A model generated the notes under the pieces. It had not been told where the DNA came from. It saw only the letters and a program-made list of their open reading frames with translations, and made no database searches. DNA of 64,000 nucleotides from Yoonia sp. BS5-3 (GTDB lineage Bacteria > Pseudomonadota > Alphaproteobacteria > Rhodobacterales > Rhodobacteraceae). Of this stretch, positions 25,708 to 38,087 are shown in pieces. Position numbers and translations under genes: made by a program. Within the stretch, counting starts at the first letter, position 1. Each line of letters starts with the position of its first letter. The DNA is taken from positions 2,010,001 through 2,074,000 of the forward strand of contig NZ_CP150951.2 in the NCBI RefSeq assembly GCF_038069655.2. The letters run 5' to 3'.

Positions 25708-26117
25708 GGCGCCCACAACAGTCGACGAAGTGTTTCGAAAATACAGCCTGCCGTAAGAATTAGCCCCATAACGCCATATATCCAAATTGTGTCCATCTGC
25801 CTCGGAAAGTCAAATAATTCAAATGCTGCAGGGAGCGCGATGGCGAGCGCGATAAACCATGAGTTAAGTAGCTTGAACCTATTTAGGTGAACAGCGAACA
25901 TGAATGTCAGTAGCGGACCCGTTGTCATAGCGATCACCCCTGCTATGGGAATAACAGCATGAATGAGGACATTTTTCGGCGTCCTGATCGATGTCGTTTC
26001 TTCTCCGAGGGGTAGGAATGGCCAAGTAACGACGGCTAGTATCACTGAGAAAAGCAGAATTTCACCAACGAGCTCTTTCCAGCCAATTGAGGGTATCTGT
26101 ACTTTTTGATCAGTCAT
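25704..26117 (-). CDS. Small four-helix membrane protein, unrecognised
   Basis: 137 residues with four predicted membrane helices (about 17-37, 49-73, 84-103, 110-128) and a short cytoplasmic N-terminus. No known family is recognised. Its stop overlaps the start of the L,D-transpeptidase by 4 bp, so the two are translated together. It is 109 bp downstream of odhB, beyond a large hairpin. Confidence 0.65.
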   Translation of the reverse strand: MTDQKVQIPSIGWKELVGEILLFSVILAVVTWPFLPLGEETTSIRTPKNVLIHAVIPIAGVIAMTTGPLLTFMFAVHLNRFKLLNSWFIALAIALPAAFELFDFPRQMDTIWIYGVMGLILTAGCIFETLRRLLWAP

Positions 26118-26152
26118 TGCGCATCATGGCTCTTGTTCCGCCCGGCATTGCC

Positions 26153-26219
26153 GGGCAGCGCCCGGACCTCCCCCATGGGGAGGGCGCTTCGCACCCACCC
26201 CGAGGTCCGAGCGCTGCCC
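26153..26219 (-). terminator. Large hairpin just after odhB
   Basis: An 18-base arm at 26153-26170 pairs with 26202-26219 with one mismatch (GGGCAGCGC...GGACCTC against GAGGTCC...GCGCTGCCC). A second smaller palindrome lies inside (CCCCATGGGG) and another overlaps its edge (CCCGGC-ATT-GCCGGG at 26141-26155). It begins 7 bases after the odhB stop. It may stabilise the odhB mRNA 3' end or reduce read-through to the small genes and lpd. No T-run was seen, so a strict intrinsic terminator is not claimed. Confidence 0.55.
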
Positions 26220-26226
26220 TATGTTG

Positions 26227-27411
<1,185 letters not shown>

Positions 27412-27415
27412 GTTC

Positions 27416-30367
27416 TTATCCTTTGATCGTCAGCGCGTCATTCACGAGCGCTTCTTGTTCTGATTTGTGTTTGCTGGCCAGGCCTGTTGCGGGCGAGGCC
27501 GCGGCGGCGCGTCCGGCGTATGTCGGCCGCGCGTGTTTGGCGTTGATCCGTGTGAGGACCCATTCGATGTTGGGTTCGATAAAGCTCCAAGCGCCCTGGT
27601 TGCGCGGTTCTTCCTGACACCAGACCATTTCGGCCTGTTTGAACCGTTCAAGTTCCTTGACCGCCGATTGCGCGGGGAAGGGGTAGAACTGTTCAAATCG
27701 CAGCAGGTAGACGTCATCGATGCCGCGCTTGTCGCGTTCTTCGAGCAGATCGTAGTAGACCTTGCCCGAGCACATGACGACCTTTTTGATTTTGTCATCG
27801 GCCACCAGTTTGGTGTCGGAATTGCCTTGTTGCGCATCATCCCACAGCACCCGGTGGAAGGAGGACCCGGTGGTGAATTCCTCTTTCTTGGAGACCGCCA
27901 GTTTGTGCCGTAGCAGCGATTTGGGCGTCATCAGGATCAGCGGTTTGCGGAAGGTCCGATGCAGCTGACGCCGCAGCAGGTGGAAATAGTTCGCAGGTGT
28001 TGTGCAGTTGGCCACGATCCAGTTGTCGCCGCCGCACATGGTCAGGAACCGTTCCAGACGTGCGCTGGAATGCTCGGGCCCTTGCCCTTCGTAGCCATGG
28101 GGCAGCAGGCAGACGAGGCCGGACATGCGCAGCCATTTGCTTTCGCCTGAGCTGATGAACTGGTCGAACATGATCTGCGCGCCATTGGCGAAATCGCCGA
28201 ATTGCGCTTCCCAGAGCGTCAGCGCGTTGGGTTCGGCCAGCGAGTAGCCATATTCAAAGCCCAGCACCGCATATTCGGACAGCATCGAGTCGATGACTTC
28301 ATACTGCGCCTGTCCCTCGCGGACGTGGTTCAGCGGGTAGTACCGGTCTTCGTTGTCCTGGTTAATCAGGCCTGAGTGCCGGTGGCTGAATGTGCCGCGT
28401 GTGCAATCCTGGCCGGACAGGCGGACCGGGTAGCCTTCGGTCAGCAAGGAGCCGAAGGCGAGTGCTTCGCCGGTGGCCCAATCGATGCCGGTGCCGGTTT
28501 CGAACATCTTGGCTTTCGCGTCCAGAAGACGCCCGACGGTTTTGTGCAGCGGGAAGTTTTCAGGGGCTGTCGCCAGCGCCTTGCCCACGTCATCAAAGGT
28601 CTTTTCGTCAATGGCGGTGACGCCACGCTGGTAGTCTTCTTTGCGGTTTTCCAGGTGGGACCACTTGCCATCAAGCCAGTCGGCTTTGTTTGGCTTATAA
28701 ACCTTACCGGCCTCGAACTCTTCATTCAGCTGCGACTGGAAGGCCGCCTTCATATCTTCGATTTCGCCTTCCGGGATAAGCCCATCCTTGACCAGCCGTT
28801 CGGTATACAGCGTCAGTGTGGTCTTTTGCTTTTTGATCTTCTTGTACATCAGCGGGTTGGTGAACATCGGCTCATCGCCTTCGTTATGCCCAAACCGGCG
28901 GTAGCAGATGATGTCCAGCACCACGTCTTTGTGGAATTTCTGGCGGAATTCGGTGGCCACCCGGGCGGCATGCACAACCGCCTCTGGATCGTCGCCGTTC
29001 ACATGGAAGATCGGTGCCTCGACCATCAGCGCGATGTCGGTCGGATAGGGGCTGGAGCGGCTGAAATGCGGCGCAGTTGTGAACCCGATCTGGTTGTTCA
29101 CCACGATGTGCATCGTCCCGCCAGTCTTGTGTCCCTTGAGCCCCGACAGGCCGAACCCTTCGGCGACGACGCCCTGACCGGCAAAAGCCGCGTCACCATG
29201 TAGGAGGATCCCCATGACCTTTGTCCGGTCTTCATCGTTGATCTGGTCCTGTTTAGCGCGGACCTTACCCAGAACAACGGGATTCACCGCCTCAAGGTGG
29301 GAGGGGTTCGCGGTCAGCGACAGGTGCACACTGTTGCCGTCAAAGGCCCGGTCAGAGGACGCACCGAGGTGATATTTCACATCGCCAGAGCCATCGACAT
29401 CTTCGGGCTTGAACGATCCACCCTGGAATTCGTTAAAGATCGCCCGATAGGGTTTTTCCATCACGTTGGCGAGCACCGACAGACGCCCCCGGTGGGGCAT
29501 GCCGATAACGATATCCTCAAGCCCCAACTGGCCGCCGCGCTTGATGATTTGTTCCATCGCGGGGATCAGGCTTTCGCCGCCATCAAGGCCAAAGCGCTTG
29601 GTACCCATGTATTTAACATGCAGGAATTTCTCGAAACCCTCAGCCTCGACCAGGCTGTTCAGGATCGCCTTGCGCCCTTCTTTGGTAAAGGCGATTTCCT
29701 TGCCATAGCCTTCGATCCGCTCTTTCAGCCAGCCGGCCTCTTCCGGGTCAGAGATATGCATATATTGCAGCGCGAAGGTGCCGCAGTAGGTACGGCGGAC
29801 GATGGCGAGGATCTCGGTCATCGTGGCCATTTCCAGGCCCAGCACATTGTCGATAAAGATCGGACGGTTCATGTCCGCATCGGTGAAACCGTAGGATTTT
29901 GGGTCAAGTTCCGGGTGCGGCGTGTTTTCCCGCATCTCCAGCGGATCAAGATCGGCGATCAGATGCCCCCGGATCCGGTAGGCGCGGATGATCATCAACG
30001 CGCGGATGCTGTCCAGGACAGCGGCGCGCACCTGATCTTCGCTGAGATCAACGCCTTTGGCGGCGGCTTTGTCCTTGATCTTTTTGCCTGCAGCTTCGGG
30101 TTCGGCAGGCCATTGCCCGTCAAGTGCTGCTGTCAGGTCATCGTTCGGCACCGGTGGCCAATCCATGCGCCCCCATGATGGGCCTGCGGCCTCCGCCTTG
30201 GCCTCCGTTGGCGCATCGCCCAAGGACCTGAAGAAGGCTTGCCAGCTTTCGTCAACCGCATTTGGGTTGTCGGCATAGCGGGCGTAGAGCTGTTCGACAT
30301 ACTCGGCGTTATGGCCTTGCAGGAAGGAAGATGCATGGAGGATGTCGTTTGGGGAGTGATCGTTCAT
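27416..30367 (-). CDS. sucA: 2-oxoglutarate dehydrogenase E1
   Basis: Thiamine-diphosphate subunit that decarboxylates 2-oxoglutarate. 983 residues, near the usual 930-1000. The N-terminal E2-binding stretch [20 protein letters not shown] is followed by the [31 protein letters not shown] and [20 protein letters not shown] motifs of the ThDP site, and by the C-terminal [20 protein letters not shown]. The start overlaps the DUF805 stop (ATGA), coupling translation. Confidence 0.96.
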   Translation of the reverse strand: MNDHSPNDILHASSFLQGHNAEYVEQLYARYADNPNAVDESWQAFFRSLGDAPTEAKAEAAGPSWGRMDWPPVPNDDLTAALDGQWPAEPEAAGKKIKDKAAAKGVDLSEDQVRAAVLDSIRALMIIRAYRIRGHLIADLDPLEMRENTPHPELDPKSYGFTDADMNRPIFIDNVLGLEMATMTEILAIVRRTYCGTFALQYMHISDPEEAGWLKERIEGYGKEIAFTKEGRKAILNSLVEAEGFEKFLHVKYMGTKRFGLDGGESLIPAMEQIIKRGGQLGLEDIVIGMPHRGRLSVLANVMEKPYRAIFNEFQGGSFKPEDVDGSGDVKYHLGASSDRAFDGNSVHLSLTANPSHLEAVNPVVLGKVRAKQDQINDEDRTKVMGILLHGDAAFAGQGVVAEGFGLSGLKGHKTGGTMHIVVNNQIGFTTAPHFSRSSPYPTDIALMVEAPIFHVNGDDPEAVVHAARVATEFRQKFHKDVVLDIICYRRFGHNEGDEPMFTNPLMYKKIKKQKTTLTLYTERLVKDGLIPEGEIEDMKAAFQSQLNEEFEAGKVYKPNKADWLDGKWSHLENRKEDYQRGVTAIDEKTFDDVGKALATAPENFPLHKTVGRLLDAKAKMFETGTGIDWATGEALAFGSLLTEGYPVRLSGQDCTRGTFSHRHSGLINQDNEDRYYPLNHVREGQAQYEVIDSMLSEYAVLGFEYGYSLAEPNALTLWEAQFGDFANGAQIMFDQFISSGESKWLRMSGLVCLLPHGYEGQGPEHSSARLERFLTMCGGDNWIVANCTTPANYFHLLRRQLHRTFRKPLILMTPKSLLRHKLAVSKKEEFTTGSSFHRVLWDDAQQGNSDTKLVADDKIKKVVMCSGKVYYDLLEERDKRGIDDVYLLRFEQFYPFPAQSAVKELERFKQAEMVWCQEEPRNQGAWSFIEPNIEWVLTRINAKHARPTYAGRAAAASPATGLASKHKSEQEALVNDALTIKG

Positions 30368-30852
30368 GAGGGGACCTCATTAGGGTTAGGGCCGTATTTG
30401 TTAGTACTGGGATCTGATGGACGGCGTAGGAAAACGACCAACGCCATAAGCACAAATGAAAAAAGCGAATATCCTGCAATCAGTGTTGCTAGGGTCGGCA
30501 TGCTCGCTGCAACGTTACCCGATTGATATGTGTCGATAAGTTTGGGAATTTCCGCTTCGCTAAATCGTGCGATCTGCATTGTCACTGCGATTATCGCAAA
30601 AGGTACAAACACCAACCAGCCCGGTTTTCCAACATCTTGTATTCTTCGATAAGCTGCTGCGAAGAGTGGTATCGCAAATAGCATTGCAGCTGTGATGTAA
30701 GACACGTCCATTTCGGAAGCACCGGTAATTTCAAGACCAAGTAGAGCAACTACCATAAATCCATAAAACCACCAAAATTCAGACCGTGAGGCGCGGCCTT
30801 TGAATTGGAATGACCTGGCAAGGCAAGTCTTGATGGATTGTGCGGGTCCCAT
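30364..30852 (-). CDS. DUF805 membrane protein
   Basis: 162 residues with the DUF805 signature FQFKGRASRSEFWWFYGF followed by about four membrane helices, and RRIQDVGKPGWLVFVPF in the middle. Function is unknown; members are short inner-membrane proteins. The frame also opens 10 codons earlier, but ATG 30852 has an AGGA motif before it. It sits between sucD and sucA and is translationally coupled to sucA, so it is made along with the TCA enzymes. Confidence 0.8.
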   Translation of the reverse strand: MGPAQSIKTCLARSFQFKGRASRSEFWWFYGFMVVALLGLEITGASEMDVSYITAAMLFAIPLFAAAYRRIQDVGKPGWLVFVPFAIIAVTMQIARFSEAEIPKLIDTYQSGNVAASMPTLATLIAGYSLFSFVLMALVVFLRRPSDPSTNKYGPNPNEVPS

Positions 30853-30867
30853 GGCGGGGTCCTGTAT

Positions 30868-30936
30868 GAGCTCCCGGGTCAAGCCCGGGACTGCGGTATC
30901 ACGGTTTGCGAAGTCCCGGACTTGATCCGGGACCTC
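30868..30936. repeat. Inverted pair of short palindromic repeats, copies 2 and 3
   Basis: CTCCCGGGTCAAGCCCGGGAC at 30871-30891 and GTCCCGGACTTGATCCGGGAC at 30913-30933 each form their own hairpin. They also lie in opposite orientation to one another (about 21 of 24 positions match after inversion), so a larger stem is possible. They fill the sucD-DUF805 spacer. They belong to the same family as the copy at 25120-25140. Confidence 0.7.
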
Positions 30937-30945
30937 AGAGTCAAT

Positions 30946-31827
30946 TTATCCAATTGCTTTCAGCACGGCTTCGCCCAAAGTCGCGGGGCTGTCGGCGACG
31001 ACAATCCCGGCGGATTTCATCGCTTCGATCTTGCTTTCCGCGTCGCCTTTGCCGCCTGCGACAATCGCACCGGCGTGGCCCATGCGGCGGCCCGGAGGCG
31101 CGGTGCGTCCGGCGATGAAACCGGCTGTGGGCTTCCAGCGCCCTTTTTTCTTCTGTTCGGTCAGGAATTCGGCGGCTTCTTCTTCCGCAGATCCGCCGAT
31201 TTCGCCGATCATGATCATCGAATGTGTTTCATCATCGTCCAGGAACATGTCGAGCACGTCGATATGCTCGGTCCCTTTGATCGGGTCGCCGCCGATGCCC
31301 ACGGCTGTGGACTGGCCCAGGCCGCTGTCGGAGGTCTGCTTGACCGCCTCATAGGTCAGTGTGCCGGAGCGTGACACGACGCCGACCGAGCCGCGCTTGT
31401 GGATGTGGCCTGGCATGATGCCGATTTTGCACGCATCAGGCGTGATCACGCCGGGGCAGTTGGGCCCGATCAGGCGAGAGGAGGACCCTTCGAGCGCTTT
31501 TTTGACGCGCATCATGTCCAGCACCGGGATGCCTTCGGTGATACAGATGATCAGTTCCATTTCAGCATCGATCGCTTCGAGGATACTGTCTGCCGCGAAG
31601 GGCGGGGGCACGTAGATGACCGAGGCGTTGGCTTCGGTTGTGGCTTTCGCCTCATGCACGGAGTTGAAGATGGGCAGGTCCAGATGGGTCTGCCCACCTT
31701 TGCCGGGGGTCACGCCGCCAACCATCTTGGTGCCATAGGCGATGGCCTGTTCAGAGTGGAACGTGCCTTGCGAGCCGGTGAGGCCCTGGCAGATGACGCG
31801 TGTGTTTTCGTTTACGAGAATGGCCAT
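30946..31827 (-). CDS. sucD: Succinyl-CoA synthetase alpha subunit
   Basis: Carries the CoA-binding Rossmann domain ([19 protein letters not shown]) and the phosphohistidine loop ([17 protein letters not shown], active His in GHAG). 293 residues, normal length. With SucC it makes ATP or GTP from succinyl-CoA. It is 13 bp downstream of a small interposed gene that separates it from sucC. Confidence 0.96.
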   Translation of the reverse strand: MAILVNENTRVICQGLTGSQGTFHSEQAIAYGTKMVGGVTPGKGGQTHLDLPIFNSVHEAKATTEANASVIYVPPPFAADSILEAIDAEMELIICITEGIPVLDMMRVKKALEGSSSRLIGPNCPGVITPDACKIGIMPGHIHKRGSVGVVSRSGTLTYEAVKQTSDSGLGQSTAVGIGGDPIKGTEHIDVLDMFLDDDETHSMIMIGEIGGSAEEEAAEFLTEQKKKGRWKPTAGFIAGRTAPPGRRMGHAGAIVAGGKGDAESKIEAMKSAGIVVADSPATLGEAVLKAIG

Positions 31828-31840
31828 ATTGGTGGCTCCA

Positions 31841-32398
31841 TTAATTTTGATGATTGATAGCTATTCGGATGCTTGATCTGGGGAGGATCAGGACTTGAAT
31901 TGCTTCCGATGTGTAAGTGAGCGTTCCCTGTTCTTCGACGAAGTCGTTTTCCGAAATGTCGAGCCGCGCCGCCAATTCAGACTTGACGACGTCGAGCGCA
32001 GCCAAGGTTCTCGCTACATTTGCCGATATACTGTCGTCGGGCGCATCAACATTCGGATCATATGCAAAGACGCATGAAAAATTATCACCGGAACCTGCGA
32101 GCAGAATAATAATCCTCCCAGAAGCGTCTGTCGCAGAGTTTGGGCCCGTAAACTCGTAACCATCAAGCGCAATGATTGCTTCCTCAGCCTTCGCTTTGTC
32201 GCCGCCGGATGCCAAGCATATGGATGCAAGATCATCAATTGCACTGACGATGGCGGGATCGTCAGTGTCCGATTGCGTCACCGCAGCTACGATGGCGGGA
32301 TCATCGGTTTCCGATTGCGGAACCACACCTTCGTTAGAAACAATCACTAGCCAGTATGCGCCCGCAAAAATAAGAGCTGCCAGAACTAGAAACTTCAC
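31841..32398 (-). CDS. Small membrane-anchored protein between sucC and sucD, unrecognised
   Basis: 185 residues: an N-terminal membrane anchor (about 3-20), then a short tandem repeat with DDPAIVAAV followed by DDPAIVSAI (about 32-53). A soluble domain follows with two Cys (ICLASGG; FSCVFAY), and the C-terminus is rich in Ile and Arg. No family is recognised. It overlaps the sucC stop by 4 bp and is followed closely by sucD, so it is inside the suc operon. Its codon use appears lower in GC than the flanking suc genes, hinting at later insertion. Confidence 0.6.
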   Translation of the reverse strand: MKFLVLAALIFAGAYWLVIVSNEGVVPQSETDDPAIVAAVTQSDTDDPAIVSAIDDLASICLASGGDKAKAEEAIIALDGYEFTGPNSATDASGRIIILLAGSGDNFSCVFAYDPNVDAPDDSISANVARTLAALDVVKSELAARLDISENDFVEEQGTLTYTSEAIQVLILPRSSIRIAINHQN

Positions 32399-33588
32399 CC
32401 CTTAACCGCCTTCACGATCTTCTCAGCGCCGTCCTTCAGGTCGTCTGCTGCAATCACGTCAACGTCGGAGTTGTTGATGATATCTTTGCCTTTTTCGACG
32501 TTTGTGCCTTCGAGGCGCACGACGAGGGGAACTTGCAAGCCGACCTCTTTCACCGCAGCGATCACGCCTTCGGCGATGACGTCGCAGCGCATGATGCCGC
32601 CGAAGATGTTCACAAGGATGCCCTTAACGTTCGGGTCAGAGGTGATGATTTTGAACGCCTCGGTCACTTTTTCCTTGGTCGCACCGCCGCCCACGTCGAG
32701 GAAGTTGGCAGGCTCAGCCCCGTAAAGCTTGATGATGTCCATTGTCGCCATGGCAAGGCCCGCACCGTTGACCATGCAGCCGATTTCACCGTCGAGCGCG
32801 ATGTAGTTCAGATCGTATTTTGAGGCGGCGAGTTCCTTGGGGTCCTCTTCCGTCTCATCGCGCAGGGCGGCGACATCGGCGTGGCGGTAGACCGCGTTGC
32901 CATCGAAGGACACCTTTGCATCCAGCACCTTCAGGTCGCCACCATCGGTCACGATCAACGGGTTGATTTCCAGCATCTCCATGTCTTTTTCGACAAAGGC
33001 TTTGTAAAGCTGGCCCATCAGTTTGACGCATTGCTTGACCTGCGCCCCTTCGAGGCCAAGCGCAAAGGCGACGCGGCGGCCGTGGTAGGGCTGGTAGCCT
33101 GTGGCCGGATCAACGGTGAAGTTCAGGATCTTTTCAGGGGTTGCTTCGGCAACCTCTTCGATGTCCATGCCGCCTTCGGTCGAGCAGACAAAACCGATCC
33201 GGCTGGTGGCGCGATCCACGAGCAGGGCGAGGTACATTTCTGTCTCAATCCCAGAGCCGTCTTCAATATAGATGCGGTTGACCTGCTTGCCTGCGGGGCC
33301 TGTCTGATGCGTGACCAGCGTGCGGCCCAGCATTTTCTTGGCTTCTTCGGCCGCTTCTTCAACCGATTTGGTCAAGCGGACACCGCCCGCTTCGCCTGCG
33401 TCAGCCTCTTTGAATTTGCCTTTACCGCGGCCACCTGCGTGGATTTGCGCCTTGACCACCCAGAGCGGTCCGTCAAGTTCGCCAGCGGCAGTTTTTGCGT
33501 CTTCGGCTTTCAAAACGGCGCGGCCGTCGGATACTGGCGCACCAAAGCTGGCGAGCAGCGCTTTGGCCTGATATTCGTGGATATTCAT
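32395..33588 (-). CDS. sucC: Succinyl-CoA synthetase beta subunit
   Basis: 397-residue ATP-grasp subunit that binds nucleotide and succinate. It opens [20 protein letters not shown], carries the [16 protein letters not shown] nucleotide-binding segment, [20 protein letters not shown], and the C-terminal [14 protein letters not shown] of the CoA-ligase domain. It is the first gene of the suc operon on the minus strand. A pair of TGTGATCACA-type operators lies 92-138 bp upstream of the start. Confidence 0.96.
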   Translation of the reverse strand: MNIHEYQAKALLASFGAPVSDGRAVLKAEDAKTAAGELDGPLWVVKAQIHAGGRGKGKFKEADAGEAGGVRLTKSVEEAAEEAKKMLGRTLVTHQTGPAGKQVNRIYIEDGSGIETEMYLALLVDRATSRIGFVCSTEGGMDIEEVAEATPEKILNFTVDPATGYQPYHGRRVAFALGLEGAQVKQCVKLMGQLYKAFVEKDMEMLEINPLIVTDGGDLKVLDAKVSFDGNAVYRHADVAALRDETEEDPKELAASKYDLNYIALDGEIGCMVNGAGLAMATMDIIKLYGAEPANFLDVGGGATKEKVTEAFKIITSDPNVKGILVNIFGGIMRCDVIAEGVIAAVKEVGLQVPLVVRLEGTNVEKGKDIINNSDVDVIAADDLKDGAEKIVKAVKG

Positions 33589-33679
33589 AAGAGCATGTCC
33601 AATTTGGCTTCGGTTGCCCTTGGTTAGACCACAATGGTTTACGCTATTCTAACCCATTTTTTGCGAAATCCGGAATAAT

Positions 33680-33726
33680 GCGACATTTGTGATCACACGG
33701 TGAAAACGTGTGATCACAAATGTCGC
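33680..33726. promoter_or_regulatory. Double operator in a perfect 20-bp inverted repeat upstream of sucC
   Basis: The 20 bases at 33680-33699 are the exact reverse complement of 33707-33726, with GTGAAAA between. Each arm contains a TTTGTGATCACAC-type palindrome; the TGATCA centres are 21 bp apart, two helical turns. The block lies between sucC (minus) and a plus-strand glycosyltransferase gene, so it could act on either. The same core precedes the GntR gene and sdhC. Confidence 0.7.
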
Positions 33727-33777
33727 CATCAATCGCGAAACCGCGCGTAGCATGGCCGTTTGAAAAGATTCGTGTAG

Positions 33778-34800
33778 ATGTTACGCAGGGACATGGAAGC
33801 GCAGAAATCAACTTGGGCGGTCGTTGCAACTGTGGATGAGCCGCCGGTGCTGATCCGGACGTTTGTTGCCTGGTATTTGCATTTGGGGGCGTCGGAAATC
33901 TGGCTCTATTTTGATCGCCCGGACGACCCGGCGGCGGCGGATGTCGCCGAAATGCCTGGCGTTGAAGTGATTGCATGTGATGCGGTGCATTGGAGACGGC
34001 TGGGCAAGAGCCGCCCGCAAAAGCATCAAATTCGGCAAATGCGCAATGCGGGTGACGCCTATCGGCGCAGCCATGCCGATTGGGTGCTGCATGTTGATGC
34101 GGATGAATATTTGCGCCCAGGTGGGTCTGTTGGTGAATGTTTGCATCAGCTTGGTCCGCAGACCCAGGTGGGTGTTGTGCCCGTCGCGGAGCGTATTTTT
34201 TCGGACCCAGAAGGTACGATTTTTGACGGGGCCTTTCGCCGCCCATATCTTGGCAAGCCTCGCGATGGGCGGAAATTGTTTGGGCCAGCCTATGATCTGA
34301 CCTATCGCGGGCTGACGGGGCACGCGATTGGCAAGAGTTTTGCGCGAACTGGTGCGCCCCTACAGATGTCTATTCACAGACCCAAACCGCTTGGCGCGGC
34401 CGATTTGATGGCGCAGACCCTTGATCACGCAATCCTTTTGCATTTCGATGGGCTGACCCGGCTACATTGGGTCTATAAACTGTTGCGCAAGGCAGATGCT
34501 GTGTTGAACCGCGGCGGTATGGCCCCGTCACCGCATCGGCAAAGGCAGATTGATGCTGTTCTGGACTGCCCAAGCAGTGGATTTGATCTTCATGATGAGC
34601 TGAAATGTATAGGGCCTGCGTTGCAGGCGATTTTGCAAACGCATGATCTTTGGCTTGATCCAGGATTTTCGCCTGTCTCGGTTTTGCAGGAGTGGTTTCC
34701 GAAGGATGGCAGTGATGTTTCAGCGGCTGCATTTGATGCTTGGCTTTGGCACAACAAAGGCGATGTGCTAGATCAATTTGGGATGGAGCGGGAGGCATAG
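33778..34800 (+). CDS. Family-2-type glycosyltransferase
   Basis: 340 residues resembling the Glyco_tranf_2_4/GT92-like group: an N-terminal VVATVDEPPVLIRTFVAWYLHLGASEIWLYFD, then a donor-metal motif in HADWVLHVDADEYLRP (DxD at VDADE, about 105) and a later HRPKPL segment. No signal peptide or membrane helix is seen. Acceptor and sugar are unknown. ATG 33778 or 33793 could be the start. It is divergent from sucC and stands alone, so it probably has its own promoter near the operator pair. Confidence 0.7.
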   Translation: MLRRDMEAQKSTWAVVATVDEPPVLIRTFVAWYLHLGASEIWLYFDRPDDPAAADVAEMPGVEVIACDAVHWRRLGKSRPQKHQIRQMRNAGDAYRRSHADWVLHVDADEYLRPGGSVGECLHQLGPQTQVGVVPVAERIFSDPEGTIFDGAFRRPYLGKPRDGRKLFGPAYDLTYRGLTGHAIGKSFARTGAPLQMSIHRPKPLGAADLMAQTLDHAILLHFDGLTRLHWVYKLLRKADAVLNRGGMAPSPHRQRQIDAVLDCPSSGFDLHDELKCIGPALQAILQTHDLWLDPGFSPVSVLQEWFPKDGSDVSAAAFDAWLWHNKGDVLDQFGMEREA

Positions 34801-34872
34801 CCCATGCCTCTGGTCGTTTGCGATATGGCGGGGTAGGGTCGTCGCCAATAGAAAATATATCGTGAGGACATC

Positions 34873-35238
34873 ATGAAAAAGTTGGGTTGGGCAGTTGCGG
34901 CGGCGCTGGTTTTAGGCGCTTGTTCCGGCGGTGGTGGCGGAGGAACGTTGCCAGAGGGGGCAGTTGAGGTCACAGAGAACCGCGTTGATGGATATTTGGC
35001 ATCCGATAGCCGACGTTATGACGTGCGCACATATGTCGTTCCTTTTGAGACACCGTATTACATCACGTTAACGCCTGCGGGTCGTACATTTGGCTTTGCG
35101 GAGGCGGGACGTTTGGCAGGATCTACCGCCGCCCAATATATCAAGACCCGTGGTTGCACAGATACGCTGAGCCGCTTGGCCAGTCAGGATGTGTACGATC
35201 CGGTCAGTGATACTTGGACGATTGTGATCAGTTGCTGA
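34873..35238 (+). CDS. Small lipoprotein, unrecognised
   Basis: 121 residues with a lipoprotein signal (MKKLGWAVAAALVLGAC, lipobox Cys17) and a Gly-rich linker, then a short domain with two further Cys (KTRGCTDT and the final Cys). The Cys pair could form a disulfide in the periplasm. No family recognised. A GAGGA motif precedes the ATG. It ends before a bidirectional terminator shared with mdh. Confidence 0.65.
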   Translation: MKKLGWAVAAALVLGACSGGGGGGTLPEGAVEVTENRVDGYLASDSRRYDVRTYVVPFETPYYITLTPAGRTFGFAEAGRLAGSTAAQYIKTRGCTDTLSRLASQDVYDPVSDTWTIVISC

Positions 35239-35304
35239 TCAAGAAGAATAGATCGTCTGGCCATGGTTCATCGCGCGAATGCGCCGAACATGGTCTGACA
35301 AAGC

Positions 35305-35335
35305 AAAACGGGCGTCCATTTGGGACGCCCGTTTT
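35305..35335. terminator. Bidirectional intrinsic terminator
   Basis: AAAACGGGCGTCC and GGACGCCCGTTTT pair over 13 bp around a 5-nt loop; the A/T ends supply a T-run on both strands. It lies between the plus-strand lipoprotein and the convergent mdh and should end both transcripts. Confidence 0.88.
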
Positions 35336-35353
35336 GTATTCGTTTGCGAAGTC

Positions 35354-36725
<1,372 letters not shown>

Positions 36726-37040
36726 TTAGGTGCCTTGGTCGACATTCGGCAAGGCTTCATTCAGATGTTGAAAGGCTTGGCCAGCCGCCACGAGGCAGGT
36801 TGGACCGCCGGGGCGTGTCATCGTAATTGTCCATGTGCCGGTATCGGTCGATGCGAAGACTTCGATGACCGAATTATCGGCGCCGAGTCCGATGGATTGC
36901 CGGCTTTCGCCATACCGGACGGCCAGACGTTCAACCACGGTTTCATGGGCGGCACAATTGCGGGTTTGCGCATGTGCATGATTGGCAGCAAGGAACATCG
37001 CACCGATGCCGAAAGACATAAGAAATAGATTACGCTTCAT
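36726..37040 (-). CDS. Small secreted protein, unrecognised
   Basis: 104 residues with a signal peptide (MKRNLFLMSFGIGAMFLAANHAHA) and a mature part containing two Cys (RNCAAHE; GPTCLV), likely a disulfide. The central VERLAVRYGESRQSIGLGA and FASTDTGTWTITMTRP look like a conserved small Rhodobacterales periplasmic family, function unknown. A GTG nine bases upstream is possible, but ATG 37040 has the better-spaced AAGG site. Confidence 0.65.
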   Translation of the reverse strand: MKRNLFLMSFGIGAMFLAANHAHAQTRNCAAHETVVERLAVRYGESRQSIGLGADNSVIEVFASTDTGTWTITMTRPGGPTCLVAAGQAFQHLNEALPNVDQGT

Positions 37041-37241
37041 TTGGTTCACCTTCTAGCGAGAGGACGACCGCGGCACAGTTCCGTCGCAGTCAGGCAAGTG
37101 GAACAAATTCTGAAAGTAACTTGACGCAAATTGGTTAATACACCGTGACGGGCACTGTATTTTTGGATCAAAAGCCTTTTGCGCTTGAGTGGCTAGCCAT
37201 TGTCTGTCGTTATCTAAGCACCAGATTCATAGGTGAAAATT

Positions 37242-38087
37242 GTGTCAGACCGCCCTTATCGTTCGGCTCTTTATATTCCTGCTTCAAAGCCCCGCGCGCT
37301 GGAAAAGGCGTTGGGTCTTGCGGCTGATGTCATCCTGTTTGATCTGGAGGATGCGGTTGCCCCTGCCACCAAGATTGCCGCGCGCGAGACGTTGAAAAAT
37401 GCGCTGGGCGAAAGGGGCAGCTATGTTCCTCGGATGCGCATTGTCAGGATCAATGGGCTAGATACCGAGTGGGGGCGCGATGATGCGCGGGCGCTTGCCG
37501 TCATGCAATGTGATGCAGTGTTGTTGCCCAAGGTGGGCTCACCTACGCAAATCGATGAGATCACCAATATGCTGCCGGGATTGCCGATATGGGCGATGAT
37601 CGAAACACCTGCTGGTGTTCTGAACGCGCCCAAAATTGCCGCCCATCCGGCGGTGACTGGTTTGGTTATGGGTACGAATGATCTTGCGCATGATTTGCGG
37701 GCGCATGGGCGTGCGGCATTGGGGGCCGCCTTGCAAATGACGGTTTTGGCGGCGCGCGCAGCTGGGATTGCTGTTTTGGATGGCGTCTATAATGCGTTTC
37801 ATGACCAGGATGGGCTGCTTGCCGAATGCCAAGAGGGCCGAGCCTTGGGGTTTGACGGCAAAACCTTGATCCATCCAGACCAGATCGCCACGGCGAACGC
37901 GATTTTCGCCCCAACCCCCGATGAATTGGCCCAGGCCCGTAGGCAGATCGTGGCCTTTGAGCAAGCCGAAGCGGCCGGGCAGGGGGTGGCCGTTCTGGAT
38001 GGCCGGATCGTTGAGAACTTGCATGTCACGTCTGCTCGGGCGATTTTGGCCAAAGCTGACGCCATCGCCGCATTGGAGACATCATGA
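37242..38087 (+). CDS. mcl2: (3S)-malyl-CoA thioesterase-type CitE family protein
   Basis: 281-residue HpcH/HpaI-CitE fold protein. It opens with SDRPYRSALYIPASKPRALEKA, then LFDLEDAVAP (metal and substrate Glu-Asp), MIETPAGVLNAP, and GTNDLAHDL. In Rhodobacter the Mcl2 paralogue next to the TCA genes hydrolyses (3S)-malyl-CoA to malate and CoA, and position and length fit that. The longer Mcl1 lyases are about 318 residues. GTG 37242 after AGGTGA is preferred over GTG 37233. The stop overlaps nnrU-like by 4 bp. Confidence 0.8.
   Translation: MSDRPYRSALYIPASKPRALEKALGLAADVILFDLEDAVAPATKIAARETLKNALGERGSYVPRMRIVRINGLDTEWGRDDARALAVMQCDAVLLPKVGSPTQIDEITNMLPGLPIWAMIETPAGVLNAPKIAAHPAVTGLVMGTNDLAHDLRAHGRAALGAALQMTVLAARAAGIAVLDGVYNAFHDQDGLLAECQEGRALGFDGKTLIHPDQIATANAIFAPTPDELAQARRQIVAFEQAEAAGQGVAVLDGRIVENLHVTSARAILAKADAIAALETS

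Noticed and set aside
37233..37241. GTG 37233 as mcl2 start
   Set aside because: The AGGTGA ribosome site would overlap it; GTG 37242 is better spaced and fits the family start.
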